A DNA stretch of 64,000 nt from the NCBI RefSeq assembly GCF_003635165.1, contig NZ_ML058604.1, positions 1 through 64,000 on the forward strand. The letters run 5' to 3'. The stretch is from Burkholderia sp. Nafp2/4-1b. GTDB taxonomy: Bacteria; Pseudomonadota; Gammaproteobacteria; Burkholderiales; Burkholderiaceae. Made by a program: the position numbers and the translations under genes. This document shows, piece by piece, positions 1 to 10,257 of this stretch. The notes below the pieces were generated by a model that saw only the letters and a program-made list of their open reading frames with translations, was not told the DNA's origin and made no database searches. Numbering within the stretch: the first letter of the stretch is position 1; every line of letters begins with the position of its first letter.

Positions 1-39
1 AGATTGGTTGCGCTGCGAAGCCAGCGCAACAACCCTCTT

Positions 40-154
40 TGCCTGATGACCATAGCGAGTCGGTCCCACCCCTTCCCATCCCGAACAGGACCGTGAAACG
101 ACTCTACGCCGATGATAGTGCGGATTCCCGTGTGAAAGTAGGTAATCGTCAGGC
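40..154 (+). rRNA. rrf: 5S ribosomal RNA
   Basis: The sequence from about position 40 (TTGCCTGATGACCATAGCG) to the closing AATCGTCAGGC is the standard betaproteobacterial 5S rRNA, and its ends pair as the terminal stem. It is the last gene of an rRNA operon whose 16S and 23S genes lie off the left edge. A strong terminator follows directly. The exact ends are good to a few bases. Confidence 0.96.
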
Positions 155-168
155 TCCCTAAGCCAAGA

Positions 169-196
169 ACCCCCGCCCGAAAGGCGGGGGTTTTTG
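169..196 (+). terminator. Rho-independent terminator of the rRNA operon
   Basis: A GC-rich hairpin (CCCCGCC, loop GAAA, GGCGGGG) is followed by a run of five T. It sits about 15 nt after the 5S gene and closes the rRNA operon. Confidence 0.93.
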
Positions 197-342
197 CATT
201 TGGGGCGCCGGAAAGGGGCGACCGCAGTCGCCCTCCATGCCAGAACGAAATCACGCGATTTGATACGATCGAAGTGTCGTCGACGGCGACCAGTGTCGAC
301 ACTCATGTTCGAACCAGTGCTTGATGGAGCGAGGGGCAGGGA

Positions 343-747
343 ATGAATATCGGCGACGCGTCGCGCGAATCCGGCGTCAGCGCAAAAATGATCCGCTACT
401 ACGAACAGGTCGGCCTCCTTGCGCCGAGCAAGCGTAGCGACGCCGGATATCGAATCTACGGTTCGGACGAGGTCCATACCCTCCGCTTCATCCGTCAGGC
501 ACGGCGGCTCGGTTTTCTCGTCGAGGATATCCGAAAGCTGCTGATGCTCTGGCAGGACCGCTCCCGCGCCAGCGCCGAAGTGAAGTCGATCGCCCTCGAG
601 CACGTGGCCGAACTCGACAAACGGATCGCGGAATTGAGCGACATGCGCGATACGCTCGCCGATCTGGCCGCGCACTGTCATGGCGACGGTCGGCCCGAAT
701 GCCCGATTTTGGCGCGCCTCGCCGATCCCATCGGTGAACCAGATTAG
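343..747 (+). CDS. cueR: MerR-family Cu(I)-responsive regulator CueR
   Basis: This 134-residue protein is a MerR-family transcription factor. The N-terminal winged helix-turn-helix (MNIGDASRESGVSAKMIRYY) is followed by a dimerisation helix (about residues 76-112) and the metal-binding loop CHGDGRPEC. The two cysteines are separated by seven residues, and a serine sits in the RASAEVK stretch where divalent-metal sensors carry cysteine. That combination is the signature of monovalent-copper sensors (CueR). The start is preceded by a purine-rich GGGCAGGGA. No copper ATPase (copA) is adjacent, so its usual target lies elsewhere. A perfect 12-bp palindrome, AGTGTCGACACT, lies at 292-303 upstream, with unknown meaning. 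Confidence 0.88.
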   Translation: MNIGDASRESGVSAKMIRYYEQVGLLAPSKRSDAGYRIYGSDEVHTLRFIRQARRLGFLVEDIRKLLMLWQDRSRASAEVKSIALEHVAELDKRIAELSDMRDTLADLAAHCHGDGRPECPILARLADPIGEPD

Positions 748-886
748 TGCACGTCCTCGAGGCGGAAAGCGACCCTCAATTCAATGTCGTTAATATTCAA
801 AGAGTTGCGGAAGATGCTTCACGATCCATTCCAAATCGGAATGCCTTCCATGCAAGTATTTCACTAGCATCTTGGTGCGGCATCGC

Positions 887-892
887 TATAAT
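887..892 (+). promoter_or_regulatory. Possible -10 element for the DUF3563 gene
   Basis: A perfect TATAAT lies 70 bp before the small downstream gene in an otherwise gene-free 214-bp gap. I see no convincing -35 at the usual distance, so the assignment is tentative. Confidence 0.35.
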
Positions 893-961
893 TCGGGATA
901 ACCCTATACGGGAAATCCCTGAATCTTGATTCGCCAGGGTTCCCCATCCTTGGAGCACATC

Positions 962-1108
962 ATGATCGCCTACATCGTTGAAAAGCTGAGCAACTGGTTC
1001 GAATCCGCAGAGCGTGAGCGCCGTGAGGCTTACCTCGCCACGTCGTCGGACATCGTCCAGCTCGAGCGCCGCATCCGTTCGCTCGAAACCAACGGCTACT
1101 CGCTGTAA
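962..1108 (+). CDS. DUF3563 family small protein
   Basis: This 48-residue protein (MIAYIVEKLSNWFESAERERREAYL at its start, shown in part by MIAYIVEKLSNW) matches the short DUF3563 family found in Burkholderia and relatives. It is a charged, probably helical protein with a conserved RRIRSLE segment near the C-terminus and no membrane segment. The ATG at 962 is chosen because it follows a CTTGGAGC ribosome site and matches the family start; a longer reading from 926 adds a segment not typical of the family. It is a single-gene unit closed by a terminator. Function is unknown. Confidence 0.82.
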   Translation: MIAYIVEKLSNWFESAERERREAYLATSSDIVQLERRIRSLETNGYSL

Positions 1109-1150
1109 TCGGAGTCGCCGTCAGGTGCCACGTGGCACCGAACGAAAAGC

Positions 1151-1182
1151 AAGCCCCGTATTGACGGGGCTTTGTTTTTTTG
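1151..1182 (+). terminator. Rho-independent terminator after the DUF3563 gene
   Basis: AAGCCCCGT, loop ATTG, ACGGGGCTT is a compact GC hairpin followed by a T-rich tract. It lies 43 nt after the stop codon. Confidence 0.9.
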
Positions 1183-1255
1183 TGCGCCGGATCTGGCGCA
1201 ATCGCAGGCGCGGCGCTATGGTATGGACCTGCTTTTCAACCGGAAAAACACCACC

Positions 1256-1591
1256 ATGCGCTTGCGTCTCGATGTGCGTCACGTTGCCCGCCCGCATCTC
1301 ATCCTGGCTATGGCAGTGCTCGTTCACGCAGCAGCGGCCGGCGCTGCGACTTCGTCCAGGCCGCTGATTCTCGATACGCAACGCGGGATCCAGGACGGCA
1401 AGGGCGGCCTGGTGTTGCAGACGGCTCCGCTATCGTCCGAGCCGATCGTCGAACCCGCGGGCATGCGAACGCCGGCCGGACAGGGACCGAATTCGTCGGT
1501 CCCGGTGTTCGTCGCGCCGTATATCAATGTGCCGGGGTGGGGCGGGTCGCAAGGCAACCAGCCGAGACCTGCGCCGAGGCTGCAGCCGTAA
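1256..1591 (+). CDS. Hypothetical exported protein
   Basis: This reading frame encodes a 111-residue protein that starts with a basic segment and a hydrophobic core (LILAMAVLVHAAAAGAATS). It looks like a Sec signal peptide with cleavage near AGAA. The mature part is short, rich in Pro, Gly and Ser, and has no motif I recognise. An alternative start at 1223 would add 11 residues; 1256 was chosen because it places the signal peptide normally. It converges on rlmJ, leaving 15 nt between the stop codons. Confidence 0.55.
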   Translation: MRLRLDVRHVARPHLILAMAVLVHAAAAGAATSSRPLILDTQRGIQDGKGGLVLQTAPLSSEPIVEPAGMRTPAGQGPNSSVPVFVAPYINVPGWGGSQGNQPRPAPRLQP

Positions 1592-1606
1592 CGGCAAGCG
1601 GCCCGC

Positions 1607-2452
1607 TCAGTTGCCGCGCTGTTCGATCTGGCAGCGGGCGCCGCTGTCCTGTCCCAGGCGTTCGACGAGATAGGGCAGCGCTTCGTTCATGCTCTGCGCG
1701 AGCGTGTACGGCGGATTCAGGATGAACATGCCGCTGCCGTAAAGGCCCAGGCCGTCTGCCGGCGGATTCGATACCGTCAACGTCAGGTGCAGCCAGTTGT
1801 TCGGCTGCAGGCGCTTGAGCTGCTCCGGAAACCGCTGCGATTCCACCCGCGCAACCTGCGGATACCAGATCGCGTAACAACCGGTCGCGAAACGCTTCAG
1901 GCATTCGGTCACGCAGGTCACCGTGCGTGCGTAGTCCTTCTTGTCCTCATAGGACGGATCGATCAACACGAGCGCGCGTCGCGGCGGCGGCGGCAGCAGC
2001 GCCTTGATGCCCTCGAAGCCGTCGCCGGCGAAAATCATCGCGCGTCGCCCCGCATCGCGGAAGTTGTGACGCAGCACGTCGATTTCCGTCGTGTGCATTT
2101 CGAACAGGCGCATCCGGTCCTGCTCGCGCATCGATCGCCATGCGAGATACGGCGAGCCCGGGTAGTAGTGCAGTTCGCCGTCATCGTTCAGCGCGCGTAC
2201 CTCGTCGATGTAATCGCCGAGCGCCTGGGGCAGATTCTTTTCGTTCCACAACGGGCCGATGCCGGTGTCGAATTCCCCGGTCTTGGCGGCATAACCGTCG
2301 CGCAGCGAATACACACCGGCACCCGCGTGGGTGTCGATGTACCAGTACGATTTGTCTTTCTTGTTCAGGTAGCGCAGCAGCTGAACGACGACGGCGTGCT
2401 TGAGCACATCCGCGTGGTTGCCTGCGTGAAAACCGTGACGATAACTGAGCAT
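1607..2452 (-). CDS. rlmJ: 23S rRNA (adenine2030-N6)-methyltransferase RlmJ
   Basis: This 281-residue protein carries the RlmJ N-terminal signature MLSYRHGFHAGNHADVLKH, an AdoMet-binding region starting at YIDTHAGAGVY, and the catalytic motif IV DPSYED in place of the common DPPYE. It methylates A2030 of 23S rRNA using S-adenosylmethionine. Length and order of motifs are normal for the family. The gene stands alone, convergent with the exported-protein gene. The Pro-to-Ser change in motif IV is a conservative variant and does not by itself argue against activity. Confidence 0.92.
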   Translation of the reverse strand: MLSYRHGFHAGNHADVLKHAVVVQLLRYLNKKDKSYWYIDTHAGAGVYSLRDGYAAKTGEFDTGIGPLWNEKNLPQALGDYIDEVRALNDDGELHYYPGSPYLAWRSMREQDRMRLFEMHTTEIDVLRHNFRDAGRRAMIFAGDGFEGIKALLPPPPRRALVLIDPSYEDKKDYARTVTCVTECLKRFATGCYAIWYPQVARVESQRFPEQLKRLQPNNWLHLTLTVSNPPADGLGLYGSGMFILNPPYTLAQSMNEALPYLVERLGQDSGARCQIEQRGN

Positions 2453-2563
2453 GGCTGGCTGCCTGAAACGAAGGGTGAATCGATGAAAACGGACGCTCGC
2501 GCGCGGCCGTCGGACCGGGCGCCAATGCGGCCGCGTATTGTACGCGAGTGGGCGCGAGGCGCC

Positions 2564-3535
2564 TTACTCGTATGCGTCGCCGACGGTTTCCTCGATGCGC
2601 TGCTTGACCTCCGGCGTCAGTTTCGCGGCGACCTCGAGCGCGCGCATGTTGTCTTCGATCTGCTCGATCCGCGACGCGCCGGTGATGACCGAACTCACGC
2701 GCGGATTGGTGAGTATCCATGCGATCGCAAGCTGCGCGGTATTGCAGCCCAGCTCGGACGCGATCCCGCCGAGCCGTTCGACCACATCGTTGCTGGCCGC
2801 GTCCGTCAGCCGGTCGCGGAGCCAGTCGTAGCCCTGCAGTTGCGCACGGCTGCCCGCCGGCACGCCGTTGCGGTATTTGCCGGTCAGGAGCCCCGATGCC
2901 AGCGGGCTCCAGGTGGTCAGGCCGAGGCCGTAGTCGTCGTAGAGCCGCGCATACTCGTGCTCGACGCGCATGCGGTGGAACAGGTTGTATTGCGGCTGCT
3001 CGACGACCGGCTTGTGCAGATGGTGCCGCTCGGCAATTTCACAAGCGGCGCGGATCTCGTCGGCGCTCCATTCGGACGTGCCCCAGTACAGCGCCTTGCC
3101 GCGCACGATCATGTCGCTCATCGCCCAGACGGTTTCCTCGATCGGCGTGTTCGGATCGGGGCGATGGCAGTAGACGAGATCGACATAGTCCAGTTGCAGT
3201 CGGCGCAGCGAGCCGTCGATCGCGTTCAACAGGTATTTGCGGTTCAGCGTGTGGTACTGGTTCGGCGCTTCCGCGAGCCCCCAGAAGAACTTCGTGGACA
3301 CAAGGTAGCTGACACGCGGCCAGCCGAGCGACTTGAGCGCCTGGCCCATGATTTCCTCGGATTTGCCCCCCGCATACACCTCGGCATTGTCGAAGAAATT
3401 GACGCCCGCATCGCGCGCCGCCGCGAGGCTCTCGCGGGCGACACGCTGATCGACCTGGTTGCCGTAGGTCACCCACGAGCCGAGCGAAAGCTCGCTGATC
3501 TGGAGGCCGGAGCGGCCTAGCCGTCGATAGTGCAT
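2564..3535 (-). CDS. Aldo/keto reductase (potassium-channel beta-subunit-like family)
   Basis: This 323-residue NADPH-dependent aldo/keto reductase starts [19 protein letters not shown]. It carries the active-site segment [15 protein letters not shown] with catalytic Tyr, a downstream Lys in VSTKFFWG, His in [11 protein letters not shown] and the C-terminal cofactor region [15 protein letters not shown]. Overall pattern and length match the AKR group that includes bacterial homologues of voltage-gated K+ channel beta subunits. The ATG at 3535 was chosen because it follows GGGAG and starts the conserved domain; an upstream in-frame extension is out-of-family. It is divergent from bdhA. The physiological substrate cannot be told. 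Confidence 0.88.
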   Translation of the reverse strand: MHYRRLGRSGLQISELSLGSWVTYGNQVDQRVARESLAAARDAGVNFFDNAEVYAGGKSEEIMGQALKSLGWPRVSYLVSTKFFWGLAEAPNQYHTLNRKYLLNAIDGSLRRLQLDYVDLVYCHRPDPNTPIEETVWAMSDMIVRGKALYWGTSEWSADEIRAACEIAERHHLHKPVVEQPQYNLFHRMRVEHEYARLYDDYGLGLTTWSPLASGLLTGKYRNGVPAGSRAQLQGYDWLRDRLTDAASNDVVERLGGIASELGCNTAQLAIAWILTNPRVSSVITGASRIEQIEDNMRALEVAAKLTPEVKQRIEETVGDAYE

Positions 3536-3698
3536 GAGAATCTCCCGCGACTCGGAACCGACCTTAAGCTTAGACGTTTTACGCGCGAGCGGCGGGGCCG
3601 ATCGTGCACAATAGCGGCTGGCCCGCCTGCACGTCCGCGCGACGAAGGCAGATGCAGCGGGGCGCGCTTTTTCGATCCGATAACGGAAGGAGACGGAC

Positions 3699-4487
3699 AT
3701 GGCAGCAGATCTGAGCGGCAAGACCGCAGTCGTCACGGGCGCCGCAAGCGGCATCGGCAAGGAAATCGCACTGGAGCTCGCGAAGGCGGGCGCGGCGGTC
3801 GCGATCGCCGACCTGAACCAGGACGGCGCGAATGCGGTTGCCGACGAGATCAACAAGGCCGGCGGCAAGGCGATCGGCGTCGCGATGGACGTGACCAATG
3901 AAGACGCCGTGAACAGCGGCATCGACAAAGTGGCCGAGGCGTTCGGCTCGGTCGACATCCTCGTGTCGAACGCGGGCATCCAGATCGTCAACCCGATCGA
4001 GAACTATTCGTTCGCCGACTGGAAGAAGATGCAGGCGATCCACGTCGACGGCGCATTCCTGACGACCAAGGCCGCGCTCAAGCACATGTACAAGGACGAT
4101 CGCGGCGGCGTCGTGATCTACATGGGTTCGGTGCACTCGCACGAAGCGTCGCCGCTGAAGTCGGCGTACGTGACAGCCAAGCACGGGCTGCTCGGGCTTG
4201 CGCGCGTGCTGGCGAAGGAAGGCGCGAAGCACAACGTGCGTTCGCACGTGGTGTGTCCGGGCTTCGTGCGCACGCCGCTGGTCGACAAGCAGATTCCGGA
4301 GCAGGCGAAGGAGCTCGGCATCAGCGAAGAGGAAGTGATCAAGAAGGTGATGCTCGGCAACACGGTCGACGGCGTGTTCACGACGGTGCAGGACGTCGCG
4401 CAGACGGTGCTGTTCCTGTCGGCGTTCCCGAGCGCCGCGCTCACGGGCCAGTCGTTCGTCGTCAGCCACGGCTGGTTCATGCAGTGA
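3699..4487 (+). CDS. bdhA: D-3-hydroxybutyrate dehydrogenase
   Basis: This 262-residue short-chain dehydrogenase has the NAD-binding TGAASGIG motif near residue 14, SNAG at about 91, catalytic Ser in [10 protein letters not shown] and the YVTAK Tyr/Lys pair. The C-terminal half ([18 protein letters not shown], then HGWFMQ) is characteristic of 3-hydroxybutyrate dehydrogenase. The enzyme interconverts D-3-hydroxybutyrate and acetoacetate in polyhydroxybutyrate and ketone-body metabolism. An AAGGAG ribosome site precedes the start. A terminator shared with the convergent tyrB gene follows. Confidence 0.92.
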   Translation: MAADLSGKTAVVTGAASGIGKEIALELAKAGAAVAIADLNQDGANAVADEINKAGGKAIGVAMDVTNEDAVNSGIDKVAEAFGSVDILVSNAGIQIVNPIENYSFADWKKMQAIHVDGAFLTTKAALKHMYKDDRGGVVIYMGSVHSHEASPLKSAYVTAKHGLLGLARVLAKEGAKHNVRSHVVCPGFVRTPLVDKQIPEQAKELGISEEEVIKKVMLGNTVDGVFTTVQDVAQTVLFLSAFPSAALTGQSFVVSHGWFMQ

Positions 4488-4570
4488 CGCAGTGACGGGC
4501 GCCGGCACGGGCGGCCGCGACACCGCGCTGCTCGTGCGAAGATTCGCCGCCCAGTCCCGCAGGACGGCAT

Positions 4571-4602
4571 AAAAAAACGCGCTCCTCGGAGCGCGTTTCT
4601 TG
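4571..4602. terminator. Bidirectional terminator between bdhA and tyrB
   Basis: An A-run, the stem AAACGCGCTCC/GGAGCGCGTTT and a T-rich end form a hairpin that works in both directions. It lies between two convergent genes. Confidence 0.9.
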
Positions 4603-4647
4603 TTTCGGCAGGGCGGCCGGTGACGGCTGCCGCCCGCTGACGCCGAC

Positions 4648-5847
4648 TTACTTCAGGACCGCTGCGACTGCGTTCGCAACCGCGTCGAGGTTGCGCGTGT
4701 TCAGCGCTGCCACGCAGATCCGGCCCGTGCCGACCGCGTAGATGCCGAACTCTTCACGCAGGCGATCGACCTGCGCCGAGGTCAGGCCCGAATACGAGAA
4801 CATCCCGCGTTGCGCGTTGATGAAGCTGAAGTCGCGATCGACGCCGCTCGCCTTCAGGCGTTCGACGAGGCCATTGCGCATCGCGCGGATGCGGTCGCGC
4901 ATTTCTCCGAGTTCCTGCACCCACGCAGCGTGCAGTTCCGGCGACGCGAGCACGGCCGCGACGACGGCGCCGCCGTGGGTCGGCGGGTTCGAGTAGTTCG
5001 TGCGGATCACGCGCTTCAGTTGCGACAGCACGCGCGTTGCTTCTTCCTTGCTCGACGTGATGATCGACAGCGCGCCGACGCGCTCGCCGTACAGCGAGAA
5101 CGACTTCGAGAACGACGACGACACGAAGGCGTTCAGATCGGCTGCGGCAAACAGGCGAACCGCAGCGGCATCGGCCTCGACGTTTTCGCCGAAGCCCTGG
5201 TATGCGATGTCCAGGAACGGCACGAGGTTGCGCGCCTTGACGACGTCGACGACCTGCTGCCATTGCGCTTCGGTCAGGTCCACGCCGGTCGGGTTGTGGC
5301 AGCACGCGTGCAGCACGACGATCGTGCCGGCCGCATAGCCGTTCAGCGCCGACAGCATGCCTTCGAAGTTCACGCCGTTGGTGGCGGCGTCGTAGTACGG
5401 GTACGCAACGACTTCGAAGCCGGCTGCTTCGAACAGTGCGCGGTGGTTTTCCCAGCTCGGATCGCTGATCGCAACCTTCACGTTCGGGTTCACGGTGCGC
5501 AGGAAATCGGCGCCGATCTTCAGTGCGCCCGTGCCGCCCAGTGCCTGCGCGGTAACCACACGGCCCGCGGCGATCAGCGGCGAATCGTTGCCGAGCAGCA
5601 GCTTCTGCACCGCTGCGTCGTACGCGGCGATCCCGTCGATCGGCAGGTAGCCGCGCGGCAGGCCGGCGTCGACACGCGCCTTTTCCGCTTCGCGAACCGC
5701 GCGCAGCAGCGGAATCTTGCCTTCTTCGTTCGTGTACACACCGACGCCGAGGTTGACCTTGGTCGGACGCGCATCGGCGTTGAAGGCTTCGTTCAGGCCC
5801 AGGATCGGGTCGCGGGGAGCAAGCTGGACAGCGGAGAAGAGCGACAT
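4648..5847 (-). CDS. tyrB: Aromatic amino acid aminotransferase (class I, Iab type)
   Basis: This 399-residue PLP enzyme of the aspartate/tyrosine aminotransferase group carries GVGVYTNEEGKIPLL, the cofactor-contacting CCHNPTG motif, and the PLP lysine in SSSFSKSFSLYGERVG. It transfers amino groups from aromatic amino acids (and aspartate) to 2-oxoglutarate. Length and motif order are normal. A homologous but distinct gene begins at 63325, so the genome has at least two copies. The gene is divergent from uvrB, with 259 bp between the starts. Confidence 0.92.
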   Translation of the reverse strand: MSLFSAVQLAPRDPILGLNEAFNADARPTKVNLGVGVYTNEEGKIPLLRAVREAEKARVDAGLPRGYLPIDGIAAYDAAVQKLLLGNDSPLIAAGRVVTAQALGGTGALKIGADFLRTVNPNVKVAISDPSWENHRALFEAAGFEVVAYPYYDAATNGVNFEGMLSALNGYAAGTIVVLHACCHNPTGVDLTEAQWQQVVDVVKARNLVPFLDIAYQGFGENVEADAAAVRLFAAADLNAFVSSSFSKSFSLYGERVGALSIITSSKEEATRVLSQLKRVIRTNYSNPPTHGGAVVAAVLASPELHAAWVQELGEMRDRIRAMRNGLVERLKASGVDRDFSFINAQRGMFSYSGLTSAQVDRLREEFGIYAVGTGRICVAALNTRNLDAVANAVAAVLK

Positions 5848-6106
5848 GATGATTCGGCAGTAGTGAAAAGAGGGTCAGGCTTTCAGCCGGCGGGGCGGGC
5901 GCAGCGGACCGCGCGCCAACGGCACGGCGCCGGAAAGCGCAGCAGCCTGACATTGTAGCGAATTCACGCTGCCGGAGGCGGCGATTGCGCGGCGAATTGC
6001 GATTTCGGACGGTTGCCGCGCATCACGGCACGTCAGGAGCCGTCAGCGGTTCGCAACGCCGCGAAGCGCTAGAATAGTTTTTTTGCCCTCGCTCCGGCCG
6101 CACTCC

Positions 6107-8197
<2,091 letters not shown>

Positions 8198-8276
8198 ATC
8201 TTTCCAAACGTCACAGAAACCTCCGAGTAACACCGTTGTAAGCCTTGTCGCATCAGGGGTTTACACGGTGTCTCGT

Positions 8277-8333
8277 TTGTTCCGAAGCCGGTTCGGTGCT
8301 AAACTCCGCAAGTATTGAGAATAGTTCGCATTA
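8277..8333 (+). promoter_or_regulatory. Promoter and Fur box of the ftrABCD operon
   Basis: TTGTTC (8277-8282), a 17-bp spacer and TAAACT (8300-8305) form a plausible sigma-70 promoter. Just after the -10, a Fur-like inverted repeat TGAGAAT-A-GTTCGCA (8316-8330) covers the expected transcription start; it matches about 10 of the 14 arm positions of the 7-1-7 Fur consensus. Iron-bound Fur would block initiation. The site lies 84 bp before ftrA. Confidence 0.72.
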
Positions 8334-8416
8334 GCGTTCTTCATTGCGTTAGTGTTTTCGGCGGGCCGTCCCGGAGGGTGGCGCGCAGCGTGTCAGACAA
8401 ATAACAAGGAGTGTCC

Positions 8417-8968
8417 ATGTTGGGTTCTTCGTTCATCCGCACGTCGGTTGCGGTAGCCGCGGCGCTTGCCGCGATGTCGGCCTCGGCGGCCGAATATCCG
8501 ATCGGCAAGCAGCAGATCCAGGGCGGCATGGAAATCGGCGCGGTGTACCTGCAGCCGATCACGATGGATCCGGAAGGGATGATGCGCAAGGCGTCGGATT
8601 CCGACATCCACCTGGAAGCGGACATCCACGCGGTCAAGAACAACCCGACGGGTTTCGCGGAAGGCGACTGGATGCCGTACCTGCAGGTCACGTACAAGCT
8701 GACGAAGCAGGGCGACACGAAGTGGAAGGCGGAAGGCGACCTGATGGGCATGGTCGCGAGCGACGGCCCGCACTACGGCGACAACGTGAAGCTCGCCGGC
8801 CCGGGCAAGTACCACCTGACGATGACCGTCAAGCCGCCGATGCAGTCGGGTCACATGGCGTTCGGCCGTCACGTCGACAAGGAAACGGGCGTGGGCGCGT
8901 GGTTCAAGCCCATCACCCTCGAATACGACTTCCCGTTCGCCGGCATCGGCAAGAAGGGCGGGTACTGA
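8417..8968 (+). CDS. ftrA: Periplasmic P19-family iron-binding protein FtrA
   Basis: This 183-residue protein has a Sec signal peptide ending near SASAAEYP and a mature domain of the P19/Tp34 family, with conserved His, Met and acidic residues (HLEADIHA, SGHMAFGRHVDKETG) that bind iron and copper in relatives. It is the first gene of an ftrABCD operon for ferrous-iron uptake described in Brucella, Bordetella and Burkholderia. The ATG at 8417 sits 6 nt after AAGGAG; a GTG two codons upstream lies too close to that site. A Fur box lies in the promoter. Confidence 0.9.
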   Translation: MLGSSFIRTSVAVAAALAAMSASAAEYPIGKQQIQGGMEIGAVYLQPITMDPEGMMRKASDSDIHLEADIHAVKNNPTGFAEGDWMPYLQVTYKLTKQGDTKWKAEGDLMGMVASDGPHYGDNVKLAGPGKYHLTMTVKPPMQSGHMAFGRHVDKETGVGAWFKPITLEYDFPFAGIGKKGGY

Positions 8969-9023
8969 TCGGTGGCATCACGGACGGCGCGCTTCGGTGC
9001 GCCGTCGGCGTAGGGATCCCAGA

Positions 9024-9356
9024 ATGAAACTTCCCCAGAAAATCGTCGCCGCAGCCGCCGCGCTGTGGCTCGCCGGCGCGGCGCATGCCGCCGATCTGCC
9101 GACGTTCAAGCTCGAGATGACGGACGGCAAGCTGAATCCCGCCCGCATCGAAGTGCCGGCCGGTCAGCGCTTCAAGATCGAGATCAGGAATACCGGCAAG
9201 GGTGCCGCGGAATTCGAGAGCGTGCAATTGCGCAAGGAGAAGGTGCTTGCGCCGGGCGCCGATTCGTTCGTGGTTGTCGCCCCGCTGTCGCCGGGCGAAT
9301 ACAAGTTTTTCGACGATTTCCACCAGCAGGCGCAGGGCGTGATCGTCGCGAAGTAA
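9024..9356 (+). CDS. ftrB: Periplasmic cupredoxin-like protein FtrB
   Basis: This 110-residue protein has a signal peptide (cleavage near AHAADL) and a cupredoxin_1-type beta fold (EMTDGKLNPARIEVPAGQ, then PGEYKFFDDFHQQAQG). In the Ftr system this protein is thought to oxidise or hand over Fe(II) to the permease. The usual type-1 copper cysteine is not evident, which is normal for this subgroup. The start at 9024 follows GGGATCCCAGA and gives a complete signal peptide. It lies 55 nt after ftrA and 58 nt before ftrC. Confidence 0.88.
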   Translation: MKLPQKIVAAAAALWLAGAAHAADLPTFKLEMTDGKLNPARIEVPAGQRFKIEIRNTGKGAAEFESVQLRKEKVLAPGADSFVVVAPLSPGEYKFFDDFHQQAQGVIVAK

Positions 9357-9414
9357 CGCGTTTTATCTGCGTGCGGGCACATGAGTACCGTGCCCCGCAC
9401 GTCAGGAGGATTCA

Positions 9415-10257
9415 ATGGGTCAGATCTTGTTCATCGTCTGGCGGGAGAGCGTCGAAGCGCTGCTCGTCGTCGGCATCCTCTATGCATGGCTGAAGAACGG
9501 CGACGACGATGCACGCCGCGGCCTGCCGTTTCTGTGGACGGGCGTTGCAGTCGGCCTGCTGATGGCCGTCGGCCTGGGCGCCGCACTGGTCGGCTTCACC
9601 GAAGTGCTGTCCGGCGACGCGCAGGACTATTTCCAGACCGCGATGGTGCTGATCGCGTGCGTGCTGATCGTGCAGATGGTGCTGTGGATGCGCCGCCATG
9701 GCCGCACGCTCAAGCGTGACATGGAGCAGTCGCTGCAGCAGAGCACGCGGGATTCGAACTGGTGGGGCGTTGCGGTGCTGGTCGCGCTCGCGATCGCCCG
9801 CGAGGGCAGCGAGACGGTGATCTTCCTGTACGGCCTCGGATTCGGCCAGTCGGGGCACGTGGACGGCAGCCAGATGCTCGCGGTCGTGATCGGCCTTGGC
9901 CTCGCATTCTTCACGTTCTATCTGCTGCAGCTCGGCGGCAAGTACTTCTCGTGGCGGCATTTCTTCCGCGTGACCGAAATCATGCTGCTGTTTCTCGGCG
10001 CGGGCCTGTTCCAGACGGGCGTCGACAAGCTGATCGACAAGGAAATCCTGCCGCTTGGCATCTCGCAGGTGTGGGACACGTCGGCGATCCTCGACGATTC
10101 CGGCACGTTCGGTTCGCTCGTCGCGACGCTCACCGGCTATCGCGCGCACCCGGCGCTGACCAACCTGATCGCCTATGCGGTGTACTGGGCGGTCGTCTGG
10201 CTGCTGATGAAGCGCGCGAGCCGCCGTCCGGCCGTGCCTGCGGGTCGCGCGGCATGA
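9415..10257 (+). CDS. ftrC: FTR1-family iron permease FtrC
   Basis: This 280-residue inner-membrane permease has about seven hydrophobic segments. It carries two acidic R-E-x-x-E motifs: RESVE near residue 10 in the first membrane helix and REGSE near residue 126 in a later one. Such glutamates bind iron in yeast Ftr1 and bacterial EfeU-type permeases. A TCAGGAGG site lies before the start. The stop overlaps the ftrD start in an ATGA, so the two are translationally coupled. Confidence 0.93.
   Translation: MGQILFIVWRESVEALLVVGILYAWLKNGDDDARRGLPFLWTGVAVGLLMAVGLGAALVGFTEVLSGDAQDYFQTAMVLIACVLIVQMVLWMRRHGRTLKRDMEQSLQQSTRDSNWWGVAVLVALAIAREGSETVIFLYGLGFGQSGHVDGSQMLAVVIGLGLAFFTFYLLQLGGKYFSWRHFFRVTEIMLLFLGAGLFQTGVDKLIDKEILPLGISQVWDTSAILDDSGTFGSLVATLTGYRAHPALTNLIAYAVYWAVVWLLMKRASRRPAVPAGRAA

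Noticed and set aside
747..929. Short frame overlapping the cueR stop
   Set aside because: It has a GTG start, no ribosome site, no family and covers the region with the TATAAT element.
1787..3520. Long plus-strand frame opposite rlmJ and the aldo/keto reductase
   Set aside because: It spans two convincing minus-strand genes and has reverse-frame composition with no motif.
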